Shown in pieces: positions 38,047 through 50,900 of a stretch of 64,000 bases of DNA (position 1 is its first letter; each line of letters begins with the position of its first letter). Location of the stretch: NCBI GenBank assembly GCA_002224055.1, contig AZLU01000206.1, positions 1 to 64,000 of the forward strand. Reading direction: 5' to 3'. The stretch comes from Pezizomycotina sp. ARF18 (Eukaryota > Ascomycota). Position numbers and translations under genes: made by a program. A model generated the notes under the pieces. The model saw nothing but the letters and a program-made list of their open reading frames with translations. It did no database searches and had not been told where the DNA came from.

Positions 38047-39166
38047 TTTGATGGTAGTGAATGTGGTTTATTCAAAAAGAACGATTTTTTTTTGAAAGGA
38101 GACTGACTGAAAGACTGGGAGGAAGATAGTTGGTTTATTGCTGTGGAAAGAGTGTGAGGAGGTGTAGATTGAATTGATGATGATGAAAAAAGAATTAGAA
38201 GGGGTCGAATATCTTCCCTTTTTATAGCTTCGACAAGTCCATACGATCGCGAGTTCTGAGCTGGAGCTCGTATTGGACGTCGCTCCGGCGGCCGAAGTAA
38301 ACTCAACTGTCGTATAATCTGAACGACCAGCCTGCTTGTTCATCCAAATTTTAAGACAACGCGTCGATCAAGCATGCATTTTGCTCTTCATACTCTCTTG
38401 TCATGTAAGTGGTGCTTGCTTGTATTATGGGGATCAAAACCAATACTTCTATAAAATCCAGATTTCAAAACTTGATTATGAAAATGTAATACGAAAATGT
38501 ATCGTATTTACGAGTGATGATATTGTGTACTCTCTCATGAAATGAGATAAAGCTACGGGGCCGAGGCTCTATCAGCATACTATCTTTTAAGAGCGTACTC
38601 TTTTGTGGACAATTCTCTCTCTTCGCGAGTATCGTAATACGATATGTTGTGATGTTTACTACGTTGCAACGACACCAATCAGCCTACCACTACCAACAAA
38701 AAAATTATATAATTTTATTTTATATATTGCATTAATCAACCTCGAAGAACGCAGCAGGTATCTAACAGATCTCAAGTATTGATTCGTGAGAAGTTCTCAG
38801 CTTGCTGATCATTTTTTGCACCACTTCCACCTCGTGATTCTCGAAGTTCGTGAAGTCATTGCTGCTTGGGTTTGAAAATTTAGCATAAAAGAGTTAACTT
38901 AGGGAAGCTGTCTACGCTAAGGCCGGAGGTAAAGCTTGATATTTTGAACGCTATTTTATTTTGAGAGAGGTTATTGTAAAGTAGTTACGGTGTAGATAGG
39001 TCGAGGGTAATATAAACGATAAAGAGTAGTATTTTATTTTACGGTTAGATTAATAGAGAATTTAATATTTATCTGTTCCTAAAGCAGTGTATTATATATC
39101 CGGCGCATTTAGATATATATTAAAGATATAGAGTTTATTGGCGTAACTCTAGTACTTGTATTTTGG
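38047..39166. other. Promoter and intergenic region
   Basis: Upstream region of the secreted-protein gene (minus strand), then about 800 bases with no recognised feature up to the stop codon of the LYR gene. AT-rich around 38,700-38,730 and 38,990-39,120. Confidence 0.4.
38219..38226 (-). promoter_or_regulatory. Candidate TATA box of the secreted-protein gene
   Basis: TATAAAAA on the minus strand, about 173 bases upstream of the start codon. Position and sequence fit a fungal TATA element; no other evidence. Confidence 0.35.
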
Positions 39167-40163
39167 CTAGCTTAACACCTCCGCCTGGACTTTATAAGTG
39201 GCCCCTGTAGCGGCGGCCGCCGCCTTCGCCGCTTCCCTAGCAAGCCTCTCTTTTTCCCGCCGAGCTTTGCCCGACCCTGGCGGATTTACCACCTGACGCC
39301 GCCTCGCGTTACTCTCCGGCAGGTCCCCGTTGGAATCCACGCCCGTAAAGTCGTCCGGGTCTTTACCCACCGGCATATCCTTCTTCGTCGCGGGCGAAAG
39401 CTGCGCCGTCCACTTCTTATACTGCTCACTGTATACAAGCCGCGGACAATTTCGCAATATTTTCATGTACATCCTCCTGACGAACCTCTTTGTGACGTTG
39501 TGGTCCTGGTTTGTGTCTAGCATATCCGTGCACTGAACTACCGTCATCCTTTTGGGGAGGATAGGCTCCTCGATACCCGCCGCGAGTTTTCCAGCCGTTT
39601 CATTTCGTCGTCGGGTAATGGCGGCGTTACTTTCGTGATTATCTTCGTAAAATGTCTCCAGCGTAGATTCGCCGTCCGCCGGATGGGGAACGGTTTATTC
39701 CAGATGTTTACTTCGGGTATTGTTGGTTCGAGCTTCTTCCTATCCATCTGCTGCAATAACAGCGGACGTAATCTGGGTCCAATAACAGGCGTAGCAGTCC
39801 TCGGGTCTCCGGGGACCAATTCCTCGCCTTTTTCCAAATTCTTTAGAAACGGCTGCATGAGCTCGTGCCACCGTTTTCCACACGGCCGTACGCATGCCGC
39901 ATTATGTGCTCGATCCTGTTTGGATCGCCTTTGTTCGCCCTCTGCAGCGTCGACGCGACGTTACGACCGTGCTTCAGAAGCTGCGATTGCCGGTAGGGTG
40001 TGTCGACGCGCCTGCACTCGCGGAACCTGTCGCGGATACGGTCCCGGAGGTATTGCCGGGTATGGTCGTCGAAGAAGCATGATGCGTGCCGGTAGAGCTT
40101 CCTGAGCAGGTGTCTGGCTTCCGTGGATCGTTTGGCGATGAGTGGGTGAACGGCGGGGACCAT
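39167..40163 (-). CDS. LYR-motif protein, Cup1-like family (probably mitochondrial)
   Basis: Start chosen at 40,163 (MVPAVHPLIAKRSTEARH). Residues 12-45 carry the LYR signature, RHLLRKLYRHASCFFDD, with a phenylalanine further on (RDRIRDRFREC), as in Complex1_LYR proteins. The middle (HELMQPFLKNLEKGEELVPGDPR and PEVNIWNKPFPIRR) matches my memory of the fungal 'LYR motif-containing protein Cup1-like' group. The C-terminus is Ala/Lys-rich. LYR proteins work in mitochondria with the acyl carrier protein in complex assembly and Fe-S supply. Two one-base shifts interrupt the frame, near 39,868 and near 39,586, both in GAAAAC runs where one more A would keep the family reading. This pattern looks more like sequence error than decay. 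Confidence 0.72.
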
Positions 40164-40480
40164 ATGGGCCTCTAGTTCTGCCCCCGTTGTTCGACGGTCG
40201 TGTGTCGATTGAGCTTTGTCGAAAGAGGAGACGTTGAATAAAAAGCTTTCTATATAAAGGTGGGGCTTGTGCAAGATGCAGGTGTTCGTTTAAATTTCCT
40301 AACTTATTGCGCAAGCAAACCCAACATTAAAAATATTGAACATATTTGATTGGGTAGAATTAGCGAAGGAGACTTTTTCCCTTTGCACCAACCAACTCAA
40401 ACTCAAATCGGCCAAAACTCCGGACTTCTCAACTCCCCTCCTTCAACATCATCACCGATGCAATTTCATCGCAACTGCCA
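40164..40480. other. Divergent promoter region
   Basis: About 320 bases between the minus-strand LYR gene and the plus-strand succinate-CoA ligase-like gene; they are divergent and may share control elements. No specific site recognised. Confidence 0.4.
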
Positions 40481-41864
40481 ATGACGATACTACGGCTGTC
40501 GAGGCTGCTCAAGGCAGTATCCCCTTCCCTTCCGCCCTGATATCACTATCCAGTTTATAGCTGACGTTTCCACAGCCTCGAACCAGACCCTTTCGCGCCT
40601 ACCACACCCTCACAAACGAACGCTCCCTCCAGCTCCTCCGGTCCTACGACATCCCAACCCCCTCTTTCCTCCCCGCCTACACCCCTCTCGAAGCCTCCCG
40701 CCACACTCTCGAGCTCTCCACTCCCGTGTCCATCCTCCCGTCTCCACAATACCCCCAAACACCCCTGCAGTATACTCCCCTCCCTCCGCCCTTACGGCGT
40801 CGCAACGTCCTGCAATGCCTCGCAGTCCTCTGAAGTCGCTAGCACCATGCTCAGTGCGAAAGAGAAGGTGCTTGAGTACCTCCCGAAACCGAAACTACGC
40901 ATCGAATCCCGGACGCGCGGAAGGAGTTCGATGGGAGGGAAGGGAAAGTGTTGGTCAGCAAGTACGCCAACGTAGCGCGGATGTTCATGCTCGCCATCAC
41001 GGTTGATCGGAAGAGTGGCTGTCCAATGCTGATACTATCGCGGCGAGGGCACTTGGACCTGGAATCGCATATGAAGGAGGAGAGGGCGAGGCACGCGGTT
41101 AAGTTCAAACTGCCGTACGACGAGGACGTTCCGAAGCGTGTTCTGGAAGAAGTACAAGACTATCTGAATTGAATGGGGAGGAAGGGAATGCGTTGGCGGG
41201 ATAATACGGTCCGCGTACAGGCTTTACAAGAACCGCGACGTGATACTCCTGGAAATAAACCGTTCGCCCTGCTCAAACAACCGCAATCCCTTTCTTCGTC
41301 TTCGAAATTCCTCGCGACGAACGCACGCGTTGTAATCGACTCCTCGACGCTGTACCGGAACACCTTCCTCCTCCCGCATCCCTCGCAAGCAACCATCCTT
41401 CCCTCGCATATATAACTCTCCCCGACCCTACTGCAACAATCGGCACGGTCGTAAACGGGGCCGGCCTCGCCATGGCGACTAACGACACGCTGTGGCGGTA
41501 TGGCGGCCATCCATAAACTTTTGCGACTTCGGCGGGCGAGCCGACCAGACAACAATCTTGGAATCGTTCCGGAGGGTTCTAAGCGATCAGAGGTGTAAGG
41601 TCGTGCTGGTCAATGTGTACGGCGGGATAACGCAGGGCGATATGATCGCCGAAGGATTATACAAAGCGTGAAGATGCTAGGGAGAGAAGGGCAGGAGGTA
41701 CCGGTTGTTGTGAGATTGGCGGGAACCGGAAGTAAAGAGGGCTCAAGAGGATCAAGAGGAGCGGACTGGCGATATATACGGAGGAAAGCTTTGAGGGAGC
41801 TGCAAGACTGGCGGTGGGGCTGAGTAAACACGGGGAGGGAAGGTTATTGAAAAGGGAAGGGTGA
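40481..41864 (+). CDS. Succinate-CoA ligase beta-like protein, frame-disturbed
   Basis: Starts MTILRLSRLLKAVSP, a good mitochondrial presequence. The ATP-grasp part opens with LQLLRSYDIPTP (about 40,632), as in LSC2/SUCLG2, and continues with KVLVSKYANVARMFMLAIT (about 40,950). The CoA-ligase part has VNGAGLAMATNDTLWRYGG (about 41,450), VVLVNVYGGITQGDMIAEG (about 41,600) and PVVVRLAGTGSKEG, ending after VGLSK at a stop at 41,862-41,864. The enzyme joins succinate and CoA with ATP or GTP in the TCA cycle, as partner of an alpha subunit; an alpha-like gene lies 9.4 kb downstream. The sequence departs from canonical fungal LSC2 (NVYGGIT for NIFGGIV), so this is probably a paralogue. About eight frame shifts are needed, many more per kb than in most neighbours. 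Confidence 0.78.
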
Positions 41865-42806
41865 AGTGGAGAAGAGGAGGACCGTTCATTGTTGCTGTGT
41901 GAATAATGGCTACATAGACTCTTTTTTTTTTTTTTTTTTTGGGAATATCCAGACAGACCCGCATGCACACACAATTAGATCTATAGAGTTATAGAACAAG
42001 ATAGCTAGCTGAATGTCTTTAAGGTGGTGCCAAGTACCAGGCTGGAAGACGACGCGCGGGAAATTTATTGAGAAATGTCATTTTCAGCTGCACATTTTCG
42101 TCTGCAGATTTGGCCCACTTGAACAGAGCAAAGCCGCGGTTCAAGAATTCCGATCGTATCTAAAATACGAGCTCTTCGCCTGACACCGAGAATACCTCTG
42201 TGTATACTTCCAGAATATCGCAGATCTTGCTTCGTGAATTCGGTCGCTTCGGTCTCCGAGATAAAATCTCGATACGAGGCGAGGATACAGCGTAGCCGAT
42301 CGCAGCATTTTTTTTTCTCTCCATGATATCATCCCCGTGACACTGAAGAAATAGAGCTCCAGTTAAAACGGAGAGAGAAGAGATCTGAAACGTAAGTAAT
42401 ATTTTTTTTTAATCTCGAGAAAAATTAAATTACATTGGCGGCGTATGTGGCTTTTGTGTTTCCTGGTTGTCCTTTCTTCTTACACGATCAAAACTACATT
42501 TTCGAAAGAAAAATCAGGAGTCTTCATATCAACCTCTTGCGAACCACTCAATTGCCCGATTAGACTCGACAGCAAGCGCCAAATTATTGGGAACGATATT
42601 CACGTATATTGAAAATTTGTTTATTTAAATGCCCAAGCTATCAAGTAAAAAAAAAAAATAAAACATTAGAATACTCTAAGAATATAACGGATAACATTTC
42701 CTCTACTCCCTATCTACAAAGTCAAAATGTTCACCAGAAACACAAACCTTTCCCTTCCGGCTTCAACAACCTAAAAATAAGCCCTGCCTAGCTTCCTCTC
42801 CTAACC
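41865..42806. other. Intergenic region between convergent genes
   Basis: Lies between the 3' ends of the beta-ligase gene and GUP1. Contains a T tract of about 20 bases at 41,921-41,940. No gene recognised. Confidence 0.45.
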
Positions 42807-44712
42807 TCAAAACATAATATTAATCCCGACAAACAGCGCACCGCACACGGCACACATAAACACAGCCCTCCCATCCACCATTCCACTCCATCAACAATCA
42901 GCTGCTTCACGCCATCAAGGCCCAACGCAAACCCCACTAAATTCGCAATCATCATCATAAGCACATTCCCTACACCACCAACCGCAGTTAGCGTCTATAC
43001 CACCATCCCTACCGTATTTATGCGCCGGCACCAATTTCCTCGCAACAAGCTCCGGAAGGATAAACAGCGTAACCAGCCAACCCCACGTTAACAACGTCAA
43101 GCTTAAATCGTGCCACAATGCGACGAACGTAAACACAGCGAGGGTGTTAAGTATCGGTAATCTACGGCTTTCCCGCCGGAACCGCCGAGGGGATATATAT
43201 ATATCTTATATTCCAGCGGTTATAACTCCTGTGCCACGCGCGCCAGAAGCCTAGTGCGGAGTAATTATTACTCATGCACCGCAGCATATTCTCCGGCGGA
43301 TCGACGCCGTCCATTAACGCCCACAATCGGAAAAACGCCAGGGGATTAAAACTTCAACCATATAATATGTAAATTAAAATACCGATCATGCAAGTTGAAA
43401 CGGGGTATCGCCGCGCCACGAATAGTACGGCGCGTGTTTCGCCTTTGATATCGCGACGACGTAGCAGTAGTGTAATACGAACTCCATCGTTAAAAACGCA
43501 ACGACGAAGCGGATGGCGTATAGTATTACGGGCCGTCGTTCGGTGTTTGGTAGAGGTGGAGAAGGAGTTGTGTTTACGTAGTCGTTGTAGGTTATTATGG
43601 ACCCGCGAGGTATAAGGGTGTGTAAAGGCATAGGCGAGGTATATCGGAAATGAGTAGAGCTGGATCGGGTGCGGCGTTGAAACGCGCTGCTTGTCGGAGA
43701 GGTGCGACGGCGGCGGTTTCTTTGAGTTCTGATTATGTTAGTGAGCATATTTTTTGATAATAAAAACAATGCGAGTTAGGGGTTGTTGGGGGGGGGGGGG
43801 GGACGAATTGAGTGGCGCACTCGAGGTTCGGACCGCTGAAGGCTCCAGTAGTAGTCCATGTTGAAGCTGATGATCCTTAGCATGGTAATGTTGAAGTGCA
43901 CCTCCCACTTCGGCATTGCTCCGCCGTAGGCTTTATCCAACGGCGCCAAGTGAGAATCTTTGCCGAAGATCACTGCGAAGCTGTACCCGTGCGTCCACTC
44001 GTTCATGAACAAGATACCGATGTTGAATATCCATGTTGCCCAGGGCGTGAGCTTCGACCTCCCCAGCGATTTAACGATCCAGTAATTCGTCACTAGAATA
44101 GCTAAATCTTGAAGTAGCCGATACCGTGTACGATAAGGAGAAATATGAAGGCGAAAGCGTTATCGAAGAACACTCGGGGTCCGAGGCCGCGGTTTACATC
44201 AATTACGAAGGAAGAAACGACCTTGCGGAGGATCAAGTGGCTGGCGAGCATGCAGACGAGGATGGGTACGTTGTTGCGGAACCTCTGTACTGGACGTCGC
44301 TGTTGTCCACTTTTTGCCGGTATCCATCCCTTCGACAGCAGGTTTGCGTATATCCGGTAGTTTGGGTGTGATTCTTTGAAACGATTAGGAAGAGCAATTG
44401 TCAGCTCAGCTGGCTTTTAATGGAACAGAGAATCTATGCTGATAACTCACCTTAGATACGAATAGGCACTGAGGAACATGGCAGGTACGGCGATGATGAC
44501 GAGATGTAGTAGAAGTAGAACTCGAGCGTGTGCCATCTCGGGGAGACGTCTGTATCGCCGGCTGAGCTGACCGTGACGATTGAGGAGTGCTGGTTCGAGG
44601 GATCCGATGAAGAAGGGGGAGGCGTTTCTTCTTTACTGTGGGTCTCCTAACTTGGGTTAGCGGGAGTCAGGGTATCGAGAGAGAATACCTCCCGAAAGAC
44701 GGATGGTGACAT
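42807..44712 (-). CDS. GUP1: GUP1-type MBOAT O-acyltransferase
   Basis: Starts [20 protein letters not shown] at 44,712; the FSLDTL motif is typical of Gup1 N-termini. [10 protein letters not shown] opens the first membrane segment. After an intron at about 44,455-44,375 come [17 protein letters not shown], then [19 protein letters not shown] and [16 protein letters not shown] second intron (about 43,817-43,725) contains a run of 15 Gs. Exon 3 has [23 protein letters not shown] and [16 protein letters not shown]. The MBOAT core near 43,260-43,100 shows [12 protein letters not shown] (conserved His) and then [16 protein letters not shown], and the protein ends INIMF. Gup1 sits in the ER membrane and remodels GPI anchors by adding a long acyl chain. 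An in-frame TAG near 44,648 and a few one-base shifts disturb the reading; the family call is secure. Confidence 0.85.
43788..43802 (+). repeat. Run of 15 Gs inside a GUP1 intron
   Basis: An uninterrupted G15 (C15 on the coding strand) just after the donor site of the second GUP1 intron. As C15 it may add to the intron's pyrimidine content. The only long G/C homopolymer in a window full of A/T tracts. Confidence 0.9.
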
Positions 44713-46565
44713 TCGTTGAGTAAGTAGATAGATAGAGTCGGTTTTGCTAGCTTGGGATATAATATATAATGAATTGGAGACTGAACTGTAATTGAATTGA
44801 AGGATTCTTCTTCTTTGGTCTTTTATAATTTATTCTCGTGATGTTCGGAAAAAGGAGAAGATAGGAGGTTAAGGGGAAGGTCTCTTGTTGGTGTTTTTGG
44901 TAGATTATGGAGTAAGGGTTTCGTTTCCCTTTTTTTTTTACTCCGCAAAATTAAAAATTACTTAAGCTATACAATGTAACTTTCAAATTCAGAGTTTCTG
45001 GGGCGCCAAGCGTTCGTGACCTAAACGGTAAACCCCGATCCAATAGGATAATGACTGATAAATAATAGAGCCAATTTCGGGGGTAGATGTCGTATGCCCG
45101 AAAACTTTACAAACCCGTTTCGAGAAAAAACCAATACCAGTAGCTGTCATATCCATATCGTAAGGATATTTATTACAAGGGCTTTCTGTCGCTCTGTTCG
45201 ATCCTTTAGCAATTAGCAATAGGTTTTGTTTAATGTGTCCTCTATATCTATAGTATATAATATAATATAATAATATATAATACATATAATAATATCGATA
45301 AGGTTAGCTGCTAGGATTCTTTCTCATACAAACGAAAAAAAAAAAAAAAAAAAAAATTTAAATAAAAGTGTAAAAAAAAACATTTGCCTCCCAAGATAGG
45401 GACCAAGTTCTTCGATTCGAACTAGCTTCCAGAATCGCGCGTAACTAATATTCTGTCATCTACACAATCTTTTATCTTTTTAAACCGTTTATAACTCGAA
45501 CTGCGGGGCGAATCGGTTACGGCTTCTTTAAACCTTACAGAAGGAAGGCCAAACAAAGCAAATAAGATCGATACTTCTAATTAGCCGTTTCGTTTTTTTC
45601 TATCGACGGACCATGCCCGAGGTGATGTACATGTACTGTAGGTGCAGTTCGGTTAAAATCAAGCAACCACGCGAATCTAAGCCTGACCAAGAAATAATGC
45701 ACGTCTGAACGGAAAAAGGGGCCCGAAGATCGGAGCAGAACCGACCGTAATTGGGTAGAAGTGAGCGTTATTGCATGTATATTCCTGCGCGACTGTTGAA
45801 AGGATGGATAACTAATACAAAGGAGCATCGACCGCCGCTAAGATAGAATTCCGCATTCTCCGAAGTGCGAATTTAAGTTGGTGTGGGAAATATTATTGAA
45901 TATTCTAAGGTTATTTTTTTTTTTTTTTTTTTTTTATAACTGTACGCCACCAGACAAAGCTTATTTATTTATTTTTTATTTATTTTTTTGTTGAAAAGGA
46001 AGGTTCTGGTCGTGTGTGTGTGAGAGAGAAAATTTAGATCTGATAAAATTTTCACCTAACATAATCTCCCCTTTCTAGTCCCCTCTTCCTTCCTTCCTTC
46101 CGGTAGCTATTTCGTTACATCAGCAGGGCCTTTATAGTTTACTGAGTTTAATTGGCCTCCTTCTTCTCTTTTATCTCTCTTCTTTATTCTTCTTCTTTTA
46201 TCTCTTCTATTTTATCTCTTCTGTCTTGATCAATTCGTCTTGATGTAGTCGTTATTCGTTGTCTTTCGTCGAATTCAGAATCTGTGCTGTATCAATCAAT
46301 CTCTTCCTCGAGAACAAAAAGCCATAGCTAAGGCTCATTCTCTTTATCTCCAATATCGATTATCGGTACTACTTGCTACTATTACTCACGCTTTTCTTCA
46401 CACTCTCTCTTCTCTCTCTTACGTTAAGAGGGAGAAAAGGTGAGAGGTTATTTCATTATATATCCCGATAGCCGATAAGAGAGATCGACTTTTTAAAAGA
46501 TTCGAAAGAAAGGGATCTACGACCGTTACACATCAAAACACATATTATTATATACGAACCGAACA
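44713..46565. other. Divergent promoter region, 1.85 kb, no gene seen
   Basis: Between GUP1 (minus) and the carrier gene (plus). Holds A and T tracts near 45,335 and 45,914, a TATAATATAAT stretch at 45,255-45,290 and CT-rich leader-like sequence at 46,070-46,460, which is usual upstream of expressed fungal genes. No RNA gene was found: a GATTCGAACT at 45,415 recalls a tRNA B box but no acceptor stem or A box pairs with it. Confidence 0.45.
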
Positions 46566-47913
46566 ATGAATACCACATTCCCTCGCCGCCAGATTAAAAA
46601 CGTTCCTCCTACAACACATAGTTCGACCGCGATAAACTCGACAGTGGCAGGTACGCACGAGCCCGAGCCTCGCAGGACGAAGCTCGGTAGTAACGACAAC
46701 GGCAGCTCTATTAAGGCGGAGCTGCGATTACTCAACGAGATGCGATTCGAGCGGTAGCTTGCTGACCAGCTTACTAGGTAGTTTCGAAAGACTTTTCGGA
46801 TATCAAAATTTTTATTCGAAAACATTATTGCTAACGCTTTTCAAATTTTTTTTTTTTTTTAGTTACGCCTCTGGACGTCTTCGTGTCCGTCTCCAATCCC
46901 AGACACGAAGCGATCCCATGGACCAGTAATATTACCTCCTCCCTCTTCTCCTCAACCTCTCTTGCTGCTTCCTCCACCCGCTCCGCCCTCCCCTTCCAGC
47001 CTCTTTTCCTTCCCCTCTGCCGCTCAGCTCAGCCGACCGTTATCCGAACTAGGAGTCACAACCTGCTGCCGGAAATCTCGTGTCCTACGACAAACGAAGC
47101 CTGCGTCGCGGGTACGGCGGCTCCTCCACGACATTTAAAAGGAGGGGCTAGTAAAGATTGCACGTACGAAGGATTACAGAGCCTTTACAGGGCTTATCGC
47201 GACGCTGTTGATGGCTATTCCGGCGAACGTTATATATTCACCGGTTATGACGCTTTACGGTACTCGCCAAAATCGCCGATGTCGGATTATCCGATACGCT
47301 GCCCGCTCGTCGCGGGGTCCGTGCACGTATGGCTGCCGCGAGTATTATTCCCGCTGGAGTGTTCAGGACACGGTGCAGCTATGCCGCACCACGGAGAATT
47401 CATCTTGACGGCGTTCCGGGAGCTGTAGATAGCGTTAGGGGCATGGTAGCTCGCGAGGGGTTGAGTGGCCGTGGTTTAACGATAACGCTCTGGAGGGACG
47501 TTCGTTTTCTGGTATCTACTGGTGGGCTACGAAGCGACAAAGCAGGCGCTGATCGGCAGGTCATGGAAGACGCACGACCTGAGTGCCACAGCGGCGGTGC
47601 GAGAAGACGGGCGCGACGTTCAGGATGCGTTTTTAGGCGGGTTCGCTGAGCGGTGCGTTGCGGCGTTCGTCACGCAGCCGTTCGACGTGGGCAAGACGAG
47701 ACGGCAGGTTGGACGCGCTGAGAACGTTGCCGACCGCAGCGGTCAAAGCCGGAGGAGGGTCCATACGAAGATCCTGTGTCGGAATCTACGAGAAGGAAGG
47801 CGTCGCGGGTTGTGGAAGGGGTGCGTTCCGAGGCTGCTTAAAATTTCTCCGGCGTGCGCGATATGATCTCGAGCTACGAGGTGACGAAGACGGCTTTGGC
47901 AGCTGAGCAGTAA
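46566..47913 (+). CDS. MTM1: MTM1-like mitochondrial carrier (SLC25A39/40 type), frame-disturbed
   Basis: Exon 1 (from ATG at 46,566, MNTTFPRRQIKNV) ends SSGSLLTSLL. An intron of about 95 bases follows (46,771-46,861), with a T tract before TAG. Exon 2 opens with the carrier signature VTPLDV..RVRLQSQTRSDPM (PxD-x-x-[KR]x[KR]). Later parts show MPHHGEFILT, SGRGLTITLWRDV, the third carrier repeat AAFVTQPFDVGKTRRQV (about 47,660), LWKGCVPRLLKISPACAI and MISSYEVTKTAL, with a stop at 47,911-47,913. Proteins of this subfamily lie in the inner mitochondrial membrane; yeast Mtm1 and human SLC25A39 are linked to glutathione import and metal loading. Several one-base shifts divide the carrier repeats, more per kb than in GUP1 or the amylase. 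Confidence 0.78.
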
Positions 47914-50900
47914 AATTCAATGACCTATTTCCAAAACTCAAAAATAACCACCAAAAAAAAATATTCTCGGTGTTAGTCCTTCAATCACAGTCGTCGGAAT
48001 TAGATTTCCCACGGGTAACATGATAATTTTCCACCATTACGCGACAGAATTAACGTATAAAGTCGACATCAGGAGAAATACGCGGACTAAATTATATCTA
48101 TTTAGCTCTTGTTTTATTAGAGACATGCGTTCTCCGTTTATACTTATTATATTATTACTTACTGTATATTAAAAGCACCTTTTCTTTCCTCTTTTAACAA
48201 TACTCTCTCTAAAAAAGGTATCCTAGGCGTTTTCTCTTCTATACTAGATCCTCATTTCTCCATAGGACCTTTTTTTTTTTTTCGCTACTGTGCGATATAA
48301 CGAGTAGTTCTATTTCTCTTTCCTGTATTTTTATAATATTGTTTATCAGTCTTCGGAATACTCTGATAATTACTTATCCCGTTATCAGCGTCTAAAAATA
48401 ACTAATATTCATATAAAAAAAAAGCCGTATATATTTCCGTTGGCCCGACTCGATTTTCTGCTTTCGTTTCTTTAGCAATGTTTATAATTAAAAGTAATTG
48501 AATCTTAAGCTTGAATTGTATATATAAAACCGGCAGGAAGGATTATAATTCTTACACTTTATATTTAGTAAAAAAAATAATCAAACATCCATAAAAAAAT
48601 ATTAAATTATTTCGTTAATCTGGTTAAGAAATGTTTTCCACTTCCTCTGCTCCAGTGATGGAAAGAAAATGCCAGGTTTCTTAGGCGATATCTTAAATGG
48701 CTTTGTGCCGTAGACCTTTTCTCCTTTTTTTTTTTTTTTTTTTTTTTTTGTAATACCACAGGGCGAAAATTATTTAATTATTAGCGAATTTATTCTATTC
48801 CTGCTACATTTATTACGAAACTTGAAACCTTGAATTAAAAACCTAATATTAAGATACTGGTAGTCCCGCACCGTTGTTTCAGTCTCCTTCTAATAAGAAT
48901 CGACTCTTAAATTAGCGAGATAAGGGTAATTGTCATTTGCTTATTGAACCTCTTAGCCCTTATCATTTTTCAACAAGTGATATTCTGCTCAACCTCTAGT
49001 TTTGGATTTTCTTCTTCTTCTTTTGGCCGTGGTGTTTGTGCGTGATTTTCGAACTTGGGGATTCGGAATGCGGGTGTTTTTCAGCGTCGGGTCTTTCAAG
49101 CGAATCTCTTTCACAGTTCTGTTGTGGTGTGTTTGCTAACCTTCGTTTCGTTATCGCGGCTAATACCATCGCTGTCATCATCCATCCTCAGCTCATTGGC
49201 ACTTACTTGTTGCCAGAAGATCTTTATTTTCGTTTACCGGCGCATTCAAATAGGAATTTGTGTCGGTTCTGTGGGTAAAAAAAAAAAAAAAATGATTTAT
49301 AGAGAATATATTTTCTAGGATTTTCTCACGCCTGGAGCACATCGCGTGGCAGATGTAGCAGAATAAGCCTCTTGTTGTGAGCTCTTAAATCGGTTTTATC
49401 CCTCGAGCGATGTGATCTTCGATTTCCTCCGCAAATGCAGAAATAGATGTGAAGCTGAGTGCGGGGAGAGTCAATTCTTGCCTTCTGGAAGTGGAGCTTC
49501 GAATGTCTGCTCTCACTAGCATTCTGAGCAGTCCGGTGCTCCCTCGTTGCTGTGGAATGCATCTTTGTTTGCGTTAGCTTAATGAAGTGCGTTAAGTTTG
49601 AGTGGTTGATTGTCTTACAGCTAGATTCATTGTAGATGCACGGTATCTCAATGTTATCAGGATTCTCGACCAGGTGTTGCTTGTTTATTATTTCATTCCA
49701 GTTATTTCACTCTTTTGAAGGCCCAAAAAAAAAAAAAAAAAAAAGGCCAAGCTATCGATAAATAACCAAAGAAAAACGGGAAGAATGAAGTGTCGCAGTA
49801 CAGACTACTTTCTCCAATATTCATCTATCATCCTGATACAACAGTTTGTCATCGTATTCAGTTGATTTATGTGAAAGGCTACGCCCAAAAAAAAAAAAAA
49901 AAAAAAGGCCAAGCTATCGATAAATAACCAAAGAAAACGGGAAGAATGAAGTGTCGCCAGTACAGTACTACTATTCTCTCCAATATTCATCTATCATCCT
50001 GATACAACCAGTTTTGTCATCGTATTCAGTTGATTTATGTGAAGGCTACGATATTGAGCATGTGCATATCCATTATTTTAGGTTACAAATCGTCTGCTGT
50101 TGCCTTCGCTTCGAGCTTCTAAGCCTTGAGCTACGGTCAACTCCCATGTCCTTTCTGTTCAATCCTAACGCTCCTGGGCTTTCCGGGCATATAAATTTGC
50201 TTGTCGCGGCTCTCTTTTCGGTGCTAGACGATCGAGCCCCAGCGGTTGTGATTTACTCTTCTTCCTCTTAGCCTTTCGAGCTTTTAAGTTCATGAATCAG
50301 TCGTCCATCCTGAATTAAGGTAGCGCATTTACCATCTACGCAACTCTTTATATTCCTTTCTTGCTCTTCATCCTTGCTTATATCTCATGCGTATACTTCG
50401 ATCAGAGTACTTGGTCATTTCGGCTCCGAAGCATATATTGATGTGAGCATCCTTTTTCATTTTGCCTAGTTACCAATTGGATTTGCAGTTATCGGTCAGA
50501 TATAAAAGATGCTGTGTTATACTGGCATCCTGCTGAATTTATGATACGCTATCCATTGGCATGTGCACGTATCTAGTTAAATGGGTACAGAGACGTCTCT
50601 AGTGTTGGAGACCTTATTTTCTTGTTTGAGCTAGGTCTGGAACGATACTATAAGATTATTCGTCCATGATAAGGACTTAAGAGATAGTTGTTGAAGGAGC
50701 ACCTTAAAGGAGCACTTCCCGGAACCAAGCATCGCACGCTAATGCAAGGAACCATTATTTATACAGCGCAACCTCCCGCCTTTCTACATCGCAGCTTCCC
50801 GCCGCAATGTTGCATTATTTATTTATAATTTTGACATGACACGTCGTTTTTTGTTATACTGTTATTTTTCGTCTTTGATACGTTGCACGTAAGTTATTAT

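Noticed and set aside
45400-45440. tRNA-like B box GATTCGAACT on the plus strand (AGTTCGAATC on minus)
   Set aside because: No T-arm pairing, acceptor stem or A box at the right distance; no cloverleaf can be formed.
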